DNA from: Brevibacillus borstelensis
GTDB lineage: Bacteria; Bacillota; Bacilli; Brevibacillales; Brevibacillaceae
Length of the DNA: 64,000 nucleotides
Assembly (NCBI RefSeq): GCF_003710865.1
Contig: NZ_RHHO01000038.1
Span: 167,949-231,948, forward strand
Direction: 5' to 3'
Made by a program: the position numbers and the translations under genes
Notes under the pieces: generated by a model
The model's input: only the letters and a program-made list of their open reading frames with translations
Told to the model about the DNA's origin: nothing
Databases searched by the model: none
In this document: piece after piece, positions 55,125-63,552 of the stretch
How the letters are laid out: the number at the start of each line of letters is the position of its first letter
How positions within the stretch are numbered: position 1 is the first letter of the stretch

Positions 55125-57402
55125 ATGAGCGAATCCAATCAGGAATATATCGTAATCTCGGCTGCAAGGGAAAACAATCTCAAGAACGTATCCTTGCGCA
55201 TTCCCAAGCGGAAGATCACAATTTTCACCGGGGTATCCGGATCGGGCAAGTCATCAATCGTCTTCGATACGATTGCCGCAGAATCCACGCGTTTGCTAAA
55301 TGAGAACTTCAGCATGTTCGTGCGTAATTTCCTGCCGCGCTATCCGCAGCCAGATGCGGATGCGATCGAGAACCTGAGCATGGCGGTTATTGTGGATCAG
55401 AAGCGGCTGGGCGGCGGTTCCCATTCCACAATGGGCACGATTACCGACATTTCTCCCATTCTTCGTCTTCTCTTCTCCCGAGTGGGTCAGCCCTATATTG
55501 GACAAGCGCACATGTTTTCATTTAACGATCCGCAGGGCATGTGTCCCGAGTGCAACGGAATCGGCCGCAGGCTGGGAGTAGACATGAGCAAGGCGCTGGA
55601 CATGTCAAAGTCGTTGAATGAAGGGGCCATCCTGCTCCCTGACTATAAGGTGAACGGCTGGGAGTGGAATATGATCGTGCAATCGGGGGCCTTCGATCTC
55701 GATAAGAAACTGAGCGATTATTCGGAGGAGGAGCTGGAGCAGCTGCTGTACGCCAAGGCGAGGAAAGTGGAGATGGATTTCGCCGGGAAGGCAATGAATA
55801 TTACAGTGGAGGGTGTCATCGAGAAGTTCACCAACAAGTACATCAAGCAGGATGTAAAGACGAAATCGGAGCGCACACAAAAAGCTGTTGCACCGTACAT
55901 CACCGAAGGTACCTGCTCCAGCTGCCACGGCCGCGAGACTCAGTCAGGCCGCGCTCAGTTGCAGGATCAATGGACGGAACATTGCGGAGCTGTCCTCCAT
56001 GGAGGTCGGACAGCTCATCGGCGTCATACGGGAGATTGACGACGAGGTCGCCGCTCCGATCGTAAAATCGCTGACAGAGCGGTTGCAGCATTTGGTGGAT
56101 ATCGGACTTGACTACTTGACGCTGGACCGGGAGACGGATACATTGTCCGGCGGCGAGTCGCAGCGCGTCAAGATGGTGAAGCACCTGAGCGGCAGTCTTG
56201 TGGATGTCACTTACATCTTCGATGAGCCCAGCGTTGGCTTGCACCCCCGTGATGTACACCGGTTAAATGGGTTGCTTCAGAAGCTGCGCGACAAGGGGAA
56301 TACCGTGATCGTCGTCGAGCATGATCCCGATGTGATCAAGGTGGCGGATCATATCGTCGATGTTGGACCATATGCCGGGAGCCGCGGCGGTACCATCGTG
56401 TATGAAGGAAGCTTCCAGGGGCTGCTCGAAGCAGATACGCTGACGGGCACCCATATGAAGCGGCCGCTCCTCCTGAAGCACGATTGCAGGCAGCCGTCCG
56501 GCAAGCTGTCCATAAAGAATGCCACACTGCACAACCTGCGAAATGTAAGTGTAGATATTCCAACGGGGGTGCTCACAGTCGTTACGGGTGTCGCCGGCTC
56601 GGGCAAGAGCACGCTGATTAACGAAGTATTCCTCAGCCAGCATCCGGATGCGATTGTCATCGACCAATCGGCGGTAGGAGTGTCAACACGCTCGAATCCC
56701 GCGACCTATACGGGCATTATGGATGATGTGCGCAAGGCGTTTGCTTCCGCGAACAAGGTGAGCCAAGGATTGTTCAGCTTCAACTCCAAGGGGGCTTGCG
56801 AGAACTGCCAAGGGCTGGGTGTTGTGTATACAGACCTCGCATTCCTCGACAGCGTGAAGCTGCCATGCGAAGTATGCGGAGGTAGACGATTCAAGGAAGA
56901 AGTGCTCGCGTACAAGCTGAACGGCAAGTCAATTGCAGAAGTGCTGGAGATGACTGTGGAGCAGGCATTGGATTTTTTTGAGCTAAAAGAGGTTGTTCGC
57001 AAGCTCCAGGCGATGAGTGATGTGGGGCTGAACTATATTACGCTCGGTCAGCCGCTCAGCACGCTTTCGGGAGGGGAATGCCAGCGTATCAAGCTGGCAA
57101 GCGAGCTGCATAAGAAAGGCAGCATTTATGTGATGGATGAGCCGACGACCGGACTACACATGTCAGATATCGGTCACATTCTGGGGATCATGAACCGTCT
57201 CGTGGATGCCGGCAATACGGTGATCGTCATCGAGCACAATCTCGATGTGATCAGCCAAGCGGATTGGATCATCGATATGGGACCGGACGGCGGCAGCAAG
57301 GGCGGGCAGGTGGTGTTCGAGGGCACCCCTTCGCAGATCATCCATGCAGAACAGTCGATCACGGGAAAATACTTGATGAAGGCATCTAATCCACTGCCGT
57401 AA
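55125..57402 (+). pseudogene. UvrA-like ABC protein, broken by one base
   Basis: Reading 55125-55930 and then 55930-57402 in the next frame gives a single ~758-residue protein of the shorter UvrA-like class (DrrC or UvrA2 type) without the UvrB-binding domain. It has two ATPase halves, Walker A GVSGSGKSSIVFD and GVAGSGKSTLINE, signatures LSGGESQRVKMVK and LSGGECQRIKLAS, and zinc-finger Cys pairs (CPEC and CENC). The frames break at GGCCGCG around 55929-55932; removing one C restores CHGARLSQAAL. Such proteins often give resistance to DNA-binding drugs. ATG 55125 follows GGAAGGATGATAAC. Confidence 0.8.
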
Positions 57403-57470
57403 AGCAAGTCTGTATATTTTCATGACGCGAATCTTGCCTGTAAAAACTGGAAAACGTTTAGTAAGAAGAA

Positions 57471-57640
57471 GAAGGAGCCATGCTGTAACACGACTCCCTG
57501 GCACAGCAGACTGCTTCAAAGGCAGTCGGCTTCGGATCTGTGACCAAGAAATAGACCGCTTACCTTGGCGAGGGCGATCTATTTCTTTTGGCTAATCGCA
57601 GCAATGATCGCGACAATCAGTGAGAGCAGTGCAATAAGAA
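57471..57640 (+). repeat. Dispersed repeat overlapping the holin-like toxin locus, copy A
   Basis: Similar to 59529-59690 over most of its length (for example GAAGGAGCC, CTTCGG, AATAGACCG, CTTGGCGAGGGCG and AATCG-AGCAATGAT). It includes the 3' part of the toxin gene, and a stem of 14 bases (57546-57559 with 57574-57587, one mismatch) that probably ends the toxin mRNA. Confidence 0.7.
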
Positions 57641-57719
57641 GCGGACCAAAACCGATCATCCGTGTCAAAGCGTCTTTAACCCTAGCCGGTAGAAACGTTA
57701 CACTGGCCGTGTAAAACAT
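57579..57719 (-). CDS. Holin-like small toxin (type I TA-like)
   Basis: A 46-codon minus-strand gene. From an internal ATG (57659) it reads MIGFGPLLIALLSLIVAIIA, then AISQKK, one strongly hydrophobic helix with a basic tail, typical of the putative holin-like toxins of Bacillales. The 46-codon start (57719) has a weak ribosome site, so the 26-residue version may be the real product. A hairpin overlaps its 3' end. In known pairs an antisense RNA overlapping the toxin 3' end silences it; that RNA would be on the plus strand, but its promoter is not visible to me. Confidence 0.7.
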   Translation of the reverse strand: MFYTASVTFLPARVKDALTRMIGFGPLLIALLSLIVAIIAAISQKK

Positions 57720-57738
57720 GAAAAGTTGTACGGTATAT

Positions 57739-57790
57739 AAAAAAATAAAAGCCGATGTTCTTTAAGTAGAATATCGGCTATTGAACTTTT
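57739..57790. terminator. Hairpin upstream of the toxin gene
   Basis: AGCCGATGTTCT (about 57750) pairs with AGAATATCGGCT with one wobble pair, between AT-rich tracts. It could terminate transcription in either direction and separates the toxin locus from the LysR gene. Confidence 0.6.
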
Positions 57791-57861
57791 ACGATCCACC
57801 AGCTTCAAAAATGCTATAAAAGCAGAGACCCATTGCGTTTCAGCATTTCCATTCTCCGTAC

Positions 57862-58727
57862 CTACACAGCTTCCAACGTCAGCTCAATAAACTTTTGCAC
57901 CGCAGGAGAAAGCGACTTTTTTGACTTGACGAGCAGATGCGAGTAAATGGGCTCAAATTGTTCGTTGTGTTCAAGAATATTCAATAATCCGTTTTCAACT
58001 TCATTTTTTACGGTGACATAGGGTAATACTGAAAAGCCCAAACCGCTCATCACACATTGCTTGATGGCCTCCAGGCTCCACAGTTCCATCGTTTGAAATG
58101 TCGGGATTTGATTCTGCACGAGATACGTCTCAAACATGGTGCGATAACTGCATCCATCTTCATTCGCAATAAAGTATTCGTCAGTCCCTTTATATTCATC
58201 AAAGTGCCGCTTTTTTTTGGACTGGCGATCAAAACGATCTCTTCCTTGTGCAATTGATGGTGGATGCAATGATCGATTTCCAATTTGGGCCAAACCATAA
58301 AAGCAATATCGACGAGTCCGCTCATCAAATCTTTTTGGTTTTGCCCGCAGGTGCCATTGCTTACGATGATCGTAACATCCGGATATTTCGTTGTATATTC
58401 CCTCAGAATGGGCCCCAAACGCGAAATCGTTAATGACTCCGGGGCAGCAATTTTTAGCTCTCCGCTTACTTTGTCATGGTTTTTCATCTGGGTTATGCGA
58501 TGATACGTATCGAGCAATTCATCGGCCATGGGAATCAGTTCTTTTCCCAGGGAGGTCAGTTGCAGCTCTCTTCTGATGTAAGTAAATAATTCGCCGCCGA
58601 TCTCCCTTTCCAACGCTTGTATATGAGAAGTAATGGTTGATTGCGTATAGCCCAATTTTTTGGCGGCATTCGTGTAGCTGCCGACATCGACAATGGTTCG
58701 AAACGTAAGAAAATGTCGTATATCCAA
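57862..58727 (-). pseudogene. LysR family regulator, frameshifted at a poly-A run
   Basis: Minus-strand frames 58727-58206 and about 58225-57862 join into one ~288-residue LysR protein: an N-terminal HTH (MDIRHFLTFRTIVDVGSYTNAAKKLGYTQSTITSHIQAL in two motifs), and a C-terminal substrate domain ending EAIKQCVMSGLGFSVLPYVTV. The break is at A8 (T8 on the plus strand, 58211-58218). Nine A residues would restore the frame. It diverges from the LysE exporter gene, its probable target. Confidence 0.75.
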
Positions 58728-58864
58728 AAGGGTTGGCCTCCTCTTGTGTATTCAAAAAAATGATATTTGGTATTCGTGATTTCAATTTTACCGATAAATA
58801 GGCAGGTATTACAATGAATCACGTATTCTTTTGCAACTGATTAACGAGAGGAGAGATCAAGGAA

Positions 58865-59440
58865 ATGAATCTTACCGCATTCCTTCTCTATATCATTATT
58901 ACATCCATTACCCCGGGGCCAAGCAACCTGTTAGTGATGAACACGGCAAGAAGATATGGTTTCAAAGGATCTGCTCCCTTCAACATGGGAATAGTTTCAG
59001 GGTTTATTATGCTTGGGATAGGTACCTCGCTGCTGACGGCAAGTCTTTATCAGTGGATTCCCATGGCAGAACCATACTTGAAAGCAGCGGGTGCGGCGTA
59101 CCTGTTGTATCTGGCATGGCAAATGGCATTTTCCAAGGGAGCCGAGGGTACGGACACGAATAGCCGGTCTTCTTTTTTTGCAGGCCTGCTTTTTCAGATT
59201 TTGAATGTAAAAAGCATCTTGTATTTCTTAACTGCCATGTCAACTTTCATTCTTCCCTATCACGACTCAAATGAAGCCAAGCTCTTTTTTATGTGCGTCA
59301 CCATACTGATTGGCTGCGCAGCATTGCTATTGTGGGCCTTATGTGGTGCGGCTTTTAAAAAGATATTTGCAAAATACGATAGGATCATAAATATGATCAT
59401 GTGCTTGTTGCTCATCTATTCTGCGATAACCATTTTCTAA
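58865..59440 (+). CDS. LysE family amino-acid exporter
   Basis: A 191-residue membrane protein with six hydrophobic helices. The N-terminal signature is LYIIITSITPGPSNLLVMNTARRYGFKGSAPFNMGI, and a KAAGAAYLLYLAWQM segment is typical of the RhtB/LysE superfamily, which exports amino acids such as Lys, Thr or homoserine lactones. It is divergent from the broken LysR gene, a common pairing for this family. ATG 58865 follows GAGAGGAGAG and AAGGAA. Confidence 0.9.
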   Translation: MNLTAFLLYIIITSITPGPSNLLVMNTARRYGFKGSAPFNMGIVSGFIMLGIGTSLLTASLYQWIPMAEPYLKAAGAAYLLYLAWQMAFSKGAEGTDTNSRSSFFAGLLFQILNVKSILYFLTAMSTFILPYHDSNEAKLFFMCVTILIGCAALLLWALCGAAFKKIFAKYDRIINMIMCLLLIYSAITIF

Positions 59441-59528
59441 GAAAGAAGTGAGCTTTACCTTCTCCAGCGTTTATTACTGTGACCCGAACATGTCACGCAT
59501 AAATGGGAAAATGTACAATAAAACGAGG

Positions 59529-59690
59529 GAAGGAGCCGTCCGGTAAGAAGACTTCCAGGCATAGTAGACCGTTTCAAAAGCGCTCGGCTTCGGAAGTTGC
59601 GATAGAAGAAATAGACCGTTTATCTTGGCGAGGGCGGTCTATTTCTATTGGTTAATCGTAGCAATGATAGCGTCAATCGGTGGGAGCATG
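59529..59690 (+). repeat. Dispersed repeat with decayed toxin tail, copy B
   Basis: Homologous to copy A at 57471-57640. The hairpin AGAAATAGACCG/CGGTCTATTTCT is perfect here (59607-59618 with 59635-59646). On the minus strand only a 14-codon remnant of the toxin remains (59645-59689, MLPPIDAIIATINQ), so the N-terminal hydrophobic part has been lost. It is followed by a terminator-like AACGC/GCGTT hairpin with T6 at about 59698-59728. Confidence 0.7.
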
Positions 59691-59761
59691 AAACTCAACG
59701 CGACCTGATATGGGTTGCGTTTTTTGTGTGCAACTGGCAGTCGCATCGCTAGCGTTTTTAT

Positions 59762-59779
59762 TGACTGGACATTCAGTCA
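59762..59779 (+). promoter_or_regulatory. Palindromic operator of the hydrolase-tetR operon
   Basis: TGACTG-GACATT-CAGTCA is a perfect 6-6-6 inverted repeat beginning within a TTGACT -35-like hexamer, 58 bases before the hydrolase start. It is the likely binding site of the TetR protein encoded downstream. Confidence 0.6.
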
Positions 59780-59836
59780 TAAAATAAACTATAGATGGAG
59801 ATAATTCCAATCCAAAAAAGGAAAGGGGGCTATTTC

Positions 59837-60595
59837 ATGAATCTGAACCATAATTCGTATGGAAATGGACCGGCGATTGTCATGATTCACAGTGGGGGTG
59901 TCGACTCAAGAGAATGGTTGGAGCTCATCCCGCTGCTTGCCAACTTCCATCGGGTCGTCACCTTTGATGGTCGAGGCACCGGTCGTTCGCCAGCTCCTGA
60001 AGAACCGATGGACCTCGTTGCTGATTTGCTAGGACTGCTCGACCATTTGAAGCTGGATCGGGTTACGCTTGTCGGCCATTCCATAGGAGGCGAATTGGCC
60101 ACCAATTTCACGCTCTCTTATCCGGAAAGAGTGGAACATCTGATTGTCATCGCGCCGTCTTTGACGGGATATCCTTACTCCAAAGTGTTTACGGATTGGA
60201 TGGCCGAGATTAATTCGCTAGCTCCTGATATCGGTAAAATGGTGAAGTGTTCATTGGATGGTCCCAATTATCGAATTGTAATGGCAAGCGACTACCGTGA
60301 CTTGCTTATTGAAATGCATACCCAATACATGACCCGCGTCTTTTCGGAGTGGCGGAGCTTTGAAGTGATTTGGCCACAGCCGCTTGCCATAGAGCGTTTG
60401 GAGCTGATTGCCCAGCCTACTCTGTTTATACACGGAACGGAAGAGTGGAGCGACATGCTCGGTGTGGCCAAGGAGTTTGAGCGAGTGTCTTCGATCGCTT
60501 TCGCCAAGGTGGAGGGAGCGGATCATATGTTGACATTGACGCACGCTGAGGACCTTGCCACGCATATTCATTCTTTTCTAAAATCGAAGGAGTGA
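59837..60595 (+). CDS. Alpha/beta hydrolase
   Basis: A 252-residue hydrolase of the alpha/beta fold. The oxyanion motif IHSGGVDSREW near the start, the nucleophile elbow in VTLVGHSIGGELATNF (Ser in GHSIG), the catalytic acid region in LFIHGTEEWSDM and the C-terminal His in VEGADHMLTLTHAEDL complete the triad. Substrate is unknown; esters or lactones are possible. ATG 59837 follows AAAGGGGG. It is followed seven bases later by a TetR gene, forming one operon. Confidence 0.88.
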   Translation: MNLNHNSYGNGPAIVMIHSGGVDSREWLELIPLLANFHRVVTFDGRGTGRSPAPEEPMDLVADLLGLLDHLKLDRVTLVGHSIGGELATNFTLSYPERVEHLIVIAPSLTGYPYSKVFTDWMAEINSLAPDIGKMVKCSLDGPNYRIVMASDYRDLLIEMHTQYMTRVFSEWRSFEVIWPQPLAIERLELIAQPTLFIHGTEEWSDMLGVAKEFERVSSIAFAKVEGADHMLTLTHAEDLATHIHSFLKSKE

Positions 60596-60602
60596 ATGAT
60601 CC

Positions 60603-61187
60603 ATGCCACGCAGCAGGGAAGAAAACGAACGAATTCGCCAACAGACCAAGAACAGTATAAGTACCGCAGCCATGGAGGTCTTCCTTGAACGGGGGTACCA
60701 TGCTTCATCTGTCGAGGATATTGCCAAAAGAGCAGGCATCTCCAAGGGGCTGCTTTACAACTACTATCAGGGCAAAGAAGGCCTTTTGGCAGAAATCGTT
60801 CGAATTCGGACAGACGAGATAGCGAATGTCATCGAAACGGCGTCCGCGCTCCCTTCACCAAAAGATCAGTTGGCACATATTGTTGAAGGCGCGTTAAGCC
60901 ACATTGTACAAAATCCGAAGGCGTACCGGTTTCTCCTTCATCTGCAGACGCAGCCTGAAGAGGATGCTGTGTTATCCAAATACAGCCAAATGTTAAACCA
61001 GGAAATGGCCAGGCAATTCGAAACCCAGTGTGCAATATTCGAGCGAATGGAAGTAGCGAATCCAGCACTCCGTTCCTTATACTTCTCCTCCGCGCTTCAC
61101 GGTGTTATGCTGCTGATGACTGTGTACCCCGGCTATCCGGTTGAGGAAGTAAAGAAGCAGATTATCAAGGATTTCTGTCATGGTTAA
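60603..61187 (+). CDS. TetR/AcrR family regulator
   Basis: A 194-residue repressor. The N-terminal helix-turn-helix (about 10-55) reads KNSISTAAMEVFLERGYHASSVEDIAKRAGISKGLLYNYYQGKEGLLAEI, split here by the linker to the second helix; the C-terminal ligand-binding domain is helical and variable. It probably binds the palindrome at 59762-59779 and represses itself and the hydrolase gene. ATG 60603 follows GAAGGAGTGAATG. Confidence 0.9.
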   Translation: MPRSREENERIRQQTKNSISTAAMEVFLERGYHASSVEDIAKRAGISKGLLYNYYQGKEGLLAEIVRIRTDEIANVIETASALPSPKDQLAHIVEGALSHIVQNPKAYRFLLHLQTQPEEDAVLSKYSQMLNQEMARQFETQCAIFERMEVANPALRSLYFSSALHGVMLLMTVYPGYPVEEVKKQIIKDFCHG

Positions 61188-61196
61188 TCACCAAAA

Positions 61197-61229
61197 AAAC
61201 CAAGTCCTGCTCTCAGGAACTTGGTTTTT
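61197..61229 (+). terminator. Terminator of the hydrolase-tetR operon
   Basis: AAACCAAGTCCTG pairs with CAGGAACTTGGTTT (one bulge), around CTCT, followed by T5. Confidence 0.85.
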
Positions 61230-61386
61230 GTCATCTTTAATATGCAAATTTATGGCATTTTTGTATGCCGTTTTTTGGACCCACGATTAAAATATAATAC
61301 TACAAAGAAAAGTATAAGTCTATATTTTTTTGCGAAGTTCTCTACACTTATGAGTACATTCTTATTAAGAAAAGAGGGCGGCGTCT

Positions 61387-63456
61387 ATGATCGAGAATCA
61401 GACGGAAATGGAAGAAAGAGAACATTTGGCCAACATCGTGTCCAAGCTGCAAAAAGCGCTGCAAACGATTGAGCAAAAGATCAGCAAGGCACATCATGAG
61501 ATTATGGAATCCAAAAAATACCTTTGGGAGAACAGGTCCGAGCTTGACCCGGCGGAAACAGCAGCAAACAAGATCGACATCATGCTCACGATTGACCAGG
61601 GAGAGAAGGCTGTCGACAAAGAAAGAAGGCTTCGGAAACTAATAGAGTCCCCGTATTTCGGAAGAGTGGATTTCGTCCTTGACGGCCAGAGCAGAAGCGA
61701 TTCCCACTACATCGGGGTCCATGCTTTCAGCGAAGAGGACAGCCAAAAGAACCTCATCTATGATTGGCGTTCCCCTGTCGCGAGCATGTTCTATGATTTT
61801 GAGGTAGGCAGAGCCTCTTACCCCTCTCCGGCAGGACAGGTTGAAGGGGAGGTCTGTTTGAAAAGACAATATAAGATCAAAGATGGCGTCATGCAATACA
61901 TGATTGAAAGCTCGCTGAACATCAACGACGAAGTCCTGCAAAGAGAGCTCAGTCAGACATCCAACGAGAAGATGAAAAATATTGTCGCTACCATTCAAAA
62001 GGAACAAAACGTCATCATTCGCAATGAGCATTCCCATGAACTAATCATTCAAGGCGTTGCCGGATCAGGCAAAACCTCGGTCGCCCTTCACCGGGTCGCC
62101 TTTTTGCTGTACAGAAGCAAAGGGACGATCACTTCGCAGAATATATGGATTATCTCCCCGAATAAAGTGTTTTCCGACTATATTTCCAACATCCTCCCTG
62201 AGCTGGGGGAGGAGAAGATTATGGAGATCGGGATCGAAGAGATTGCGGAGAAAGAGCTTGACGGCGTATGCAAATTCGAGAGCTTCAGCCAGCAGGTGGC
62301 GGAGCTTGCAGCCTCGAACGACCAGTCTCTCATTGAACGCATCCAATATAAATCCGGCATAGAGATGGTAGAACGTCTGGATCAGTTTCTGGCCCATATG
62401 AGCGAGGCTTCCTTTGTCCCAGATGATATAGCATTCGACAACGTGCATATCGCAAAAGAAGACATCATGCGCGCTTATCGCGGTGCCGCAAACCTGCCAA
62501 TCAAGCAAAGACTGGAGAAAACAGCGTCGATCATTGCGGCAAACGCAAGGGATGAAAATGGCGACAAGGCAACGGCAGCCACAGCAAAAAAAGTCAAAAC
62601 GGCAATCAAGAAAATGTTTGCATCTCTGAATTTGCTTGTAATCTACAAGGATTTCTATGAATACATGGGAAGACCGGAATTGTTCAAGCTGAAAAAGCCA
62701 AAGATGCTGGAGTTTTCCGATGTTTTTCCTCTGGTCTATATGAAAATCCACCTGGAAGGAACAAAGGGCTTTGAGGAAGTGAAGCATTTGCTGGTGGATG
62801 AAATGCAGGATTATACACCCGTACAATACGCCGTTTTGTCCCGTTTGTTCACATGCAAAAAGACCATTCTGGGGGACTGCAATCAATCCGTGAATCCTTA
62901 CTCCTCCTCTTCGATAACAGAGATCAAAAAGGTGTTTCCAAATGCGGAAACCGTTGAGTTGTTAAAGAGCTACCGCTCGACCGTGGAAATTATCAGGTTT
63001 GCCCAGCAAATCAACCCGAACAGCCGAATGATTCCGATCGAACGCCATGGCCCTTCCCCTGAGATCAAAAAGGCGAGTGACAGCAGCGCCGAGCTTGAAC
63101 AGATCAAGAAAATCATCGCAAGCTTCCAGAAATCGGAGCAGCGTACTTTGGGCATCGTCTGCAAGTCGCAAAGCCAGGCGGAAAAGCTGTATCAAGAGAT
63201 CGCGAGTAGTGGCGAAGCCGTCCATCTACTGGATTTTGGCAGCGATCAATTCCGTGAGGGGGTCATTGTCACGTCGTCACATTTGGCCAAAGGCCTTGAG
63301 TTTGATCAAGTGCTCGTGCCCTTTGTCGATGCGGAAAACTACAAGACAGACATGGACCGAAGCTTGCTGTATATCGCCTGCACAAGAGCCATGCATATGC
63401 TTACGCTTACTTATTCAGGAGAGGCTTCGCCATTTTTATTGCAGTTGGTGCAGTGA
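61387..63456 (+). CDS. HelD-like RNA polymerase-associated ATPase (UvrD/Rep superfamily)
   Basis: A 689-residue superfamily 1 ATPase. Walker A is QGVAGSGKTSVALHRVAFLLY near residue 226, Walker B DEMQDYTPVQYAVLSRLF, motif III region LGDCNQSVNPYS, motif IV SYRSTVEI, and the last motif HLAKGLEFDQVLVPF. The N-terminal ~200 residues contain a long helical coiled arm, as in HelD, which recycles stalled RNA polymerase. It is shorter than B. subtilis HelD (774). Some HelD relatives confer rifamycin resistance. ATG 61387 follows AAAGAGGGCGGCG. Confidence 0.85.
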   Translation: MIENQTEMEEREHLANIVSKLQKALQTIEQKISKAHHEIMESKKYLWENRSELDPAETAANKIDIMLTIDQGEKAVDKERRLRKLIESPYFGRVDFVLDGQSRSDSHYIGVHAFSEEDSQKNLIYDWRSPVASMFYDFEVGRASYPSPAGQVEGEVCLKRQYKIKDGVMQYMIESSLNINDEVLQRELSQTSNEKMKNIVATIQKEQNVIIRNEHSHELIIQGVAGSGKTSVALHRVAFLLYRSKGTITSQNIWIISPNKVFSDYISNILPELGEEKIMEIGIEEIAEKELDGVCKFESFSQQVAELAASNDQSLIERIQYKSGIEMVERLDQFLAHMSEASFVPDDIAFDNVHIAKEDIMRAYRGAANLPIKQRLEKTASIIAANARDENGDKATAATAKKVKTAIKKMFASLNLLVIYKDFYEYMGRPELFKLKKPKMLEFSDVFPLVYMKIHLEGTKGFEEVKHLLVDEMQDYTPVQYAVLSRLFTCKKTILGDCNQSVNPYSSSSITEIKKVFPNAETVELLKSYRSTVEIIRFAQQINPNSRMIPIERHGPSPEIKKASDSSAELEQIKKIIASFQKSEQRTLGIVCKSQSQAEKLYQEIASSGEAVHLLDFGSDQFREGVIVTSSHLAKGLEFDQVLVPFVDAENYKTDMDRSLLYIACTRAMHMLTLTYSGEASPFLLQLVQ

Positions 63457-63524
63457 GGCGGTGAAGAAGTTAAGCAGGTAAGCGATGGAACGGTGAAATG
63501 GTGAAGCTAGCCGCTTTAAGACGC

Positions 63525-63552
63525 AACCACGCCCAGATGAGCGTGGTTTTTT
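63525..63552 (+). terminator. Terminator after helD, group II intron target
   Basis: AACCACGC (63525-63532) pairs with GCGTGGTT (63541-63548) around an eight-base loop, then T run to 63552. The intron begins at the next base. Confidence 0.85.
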
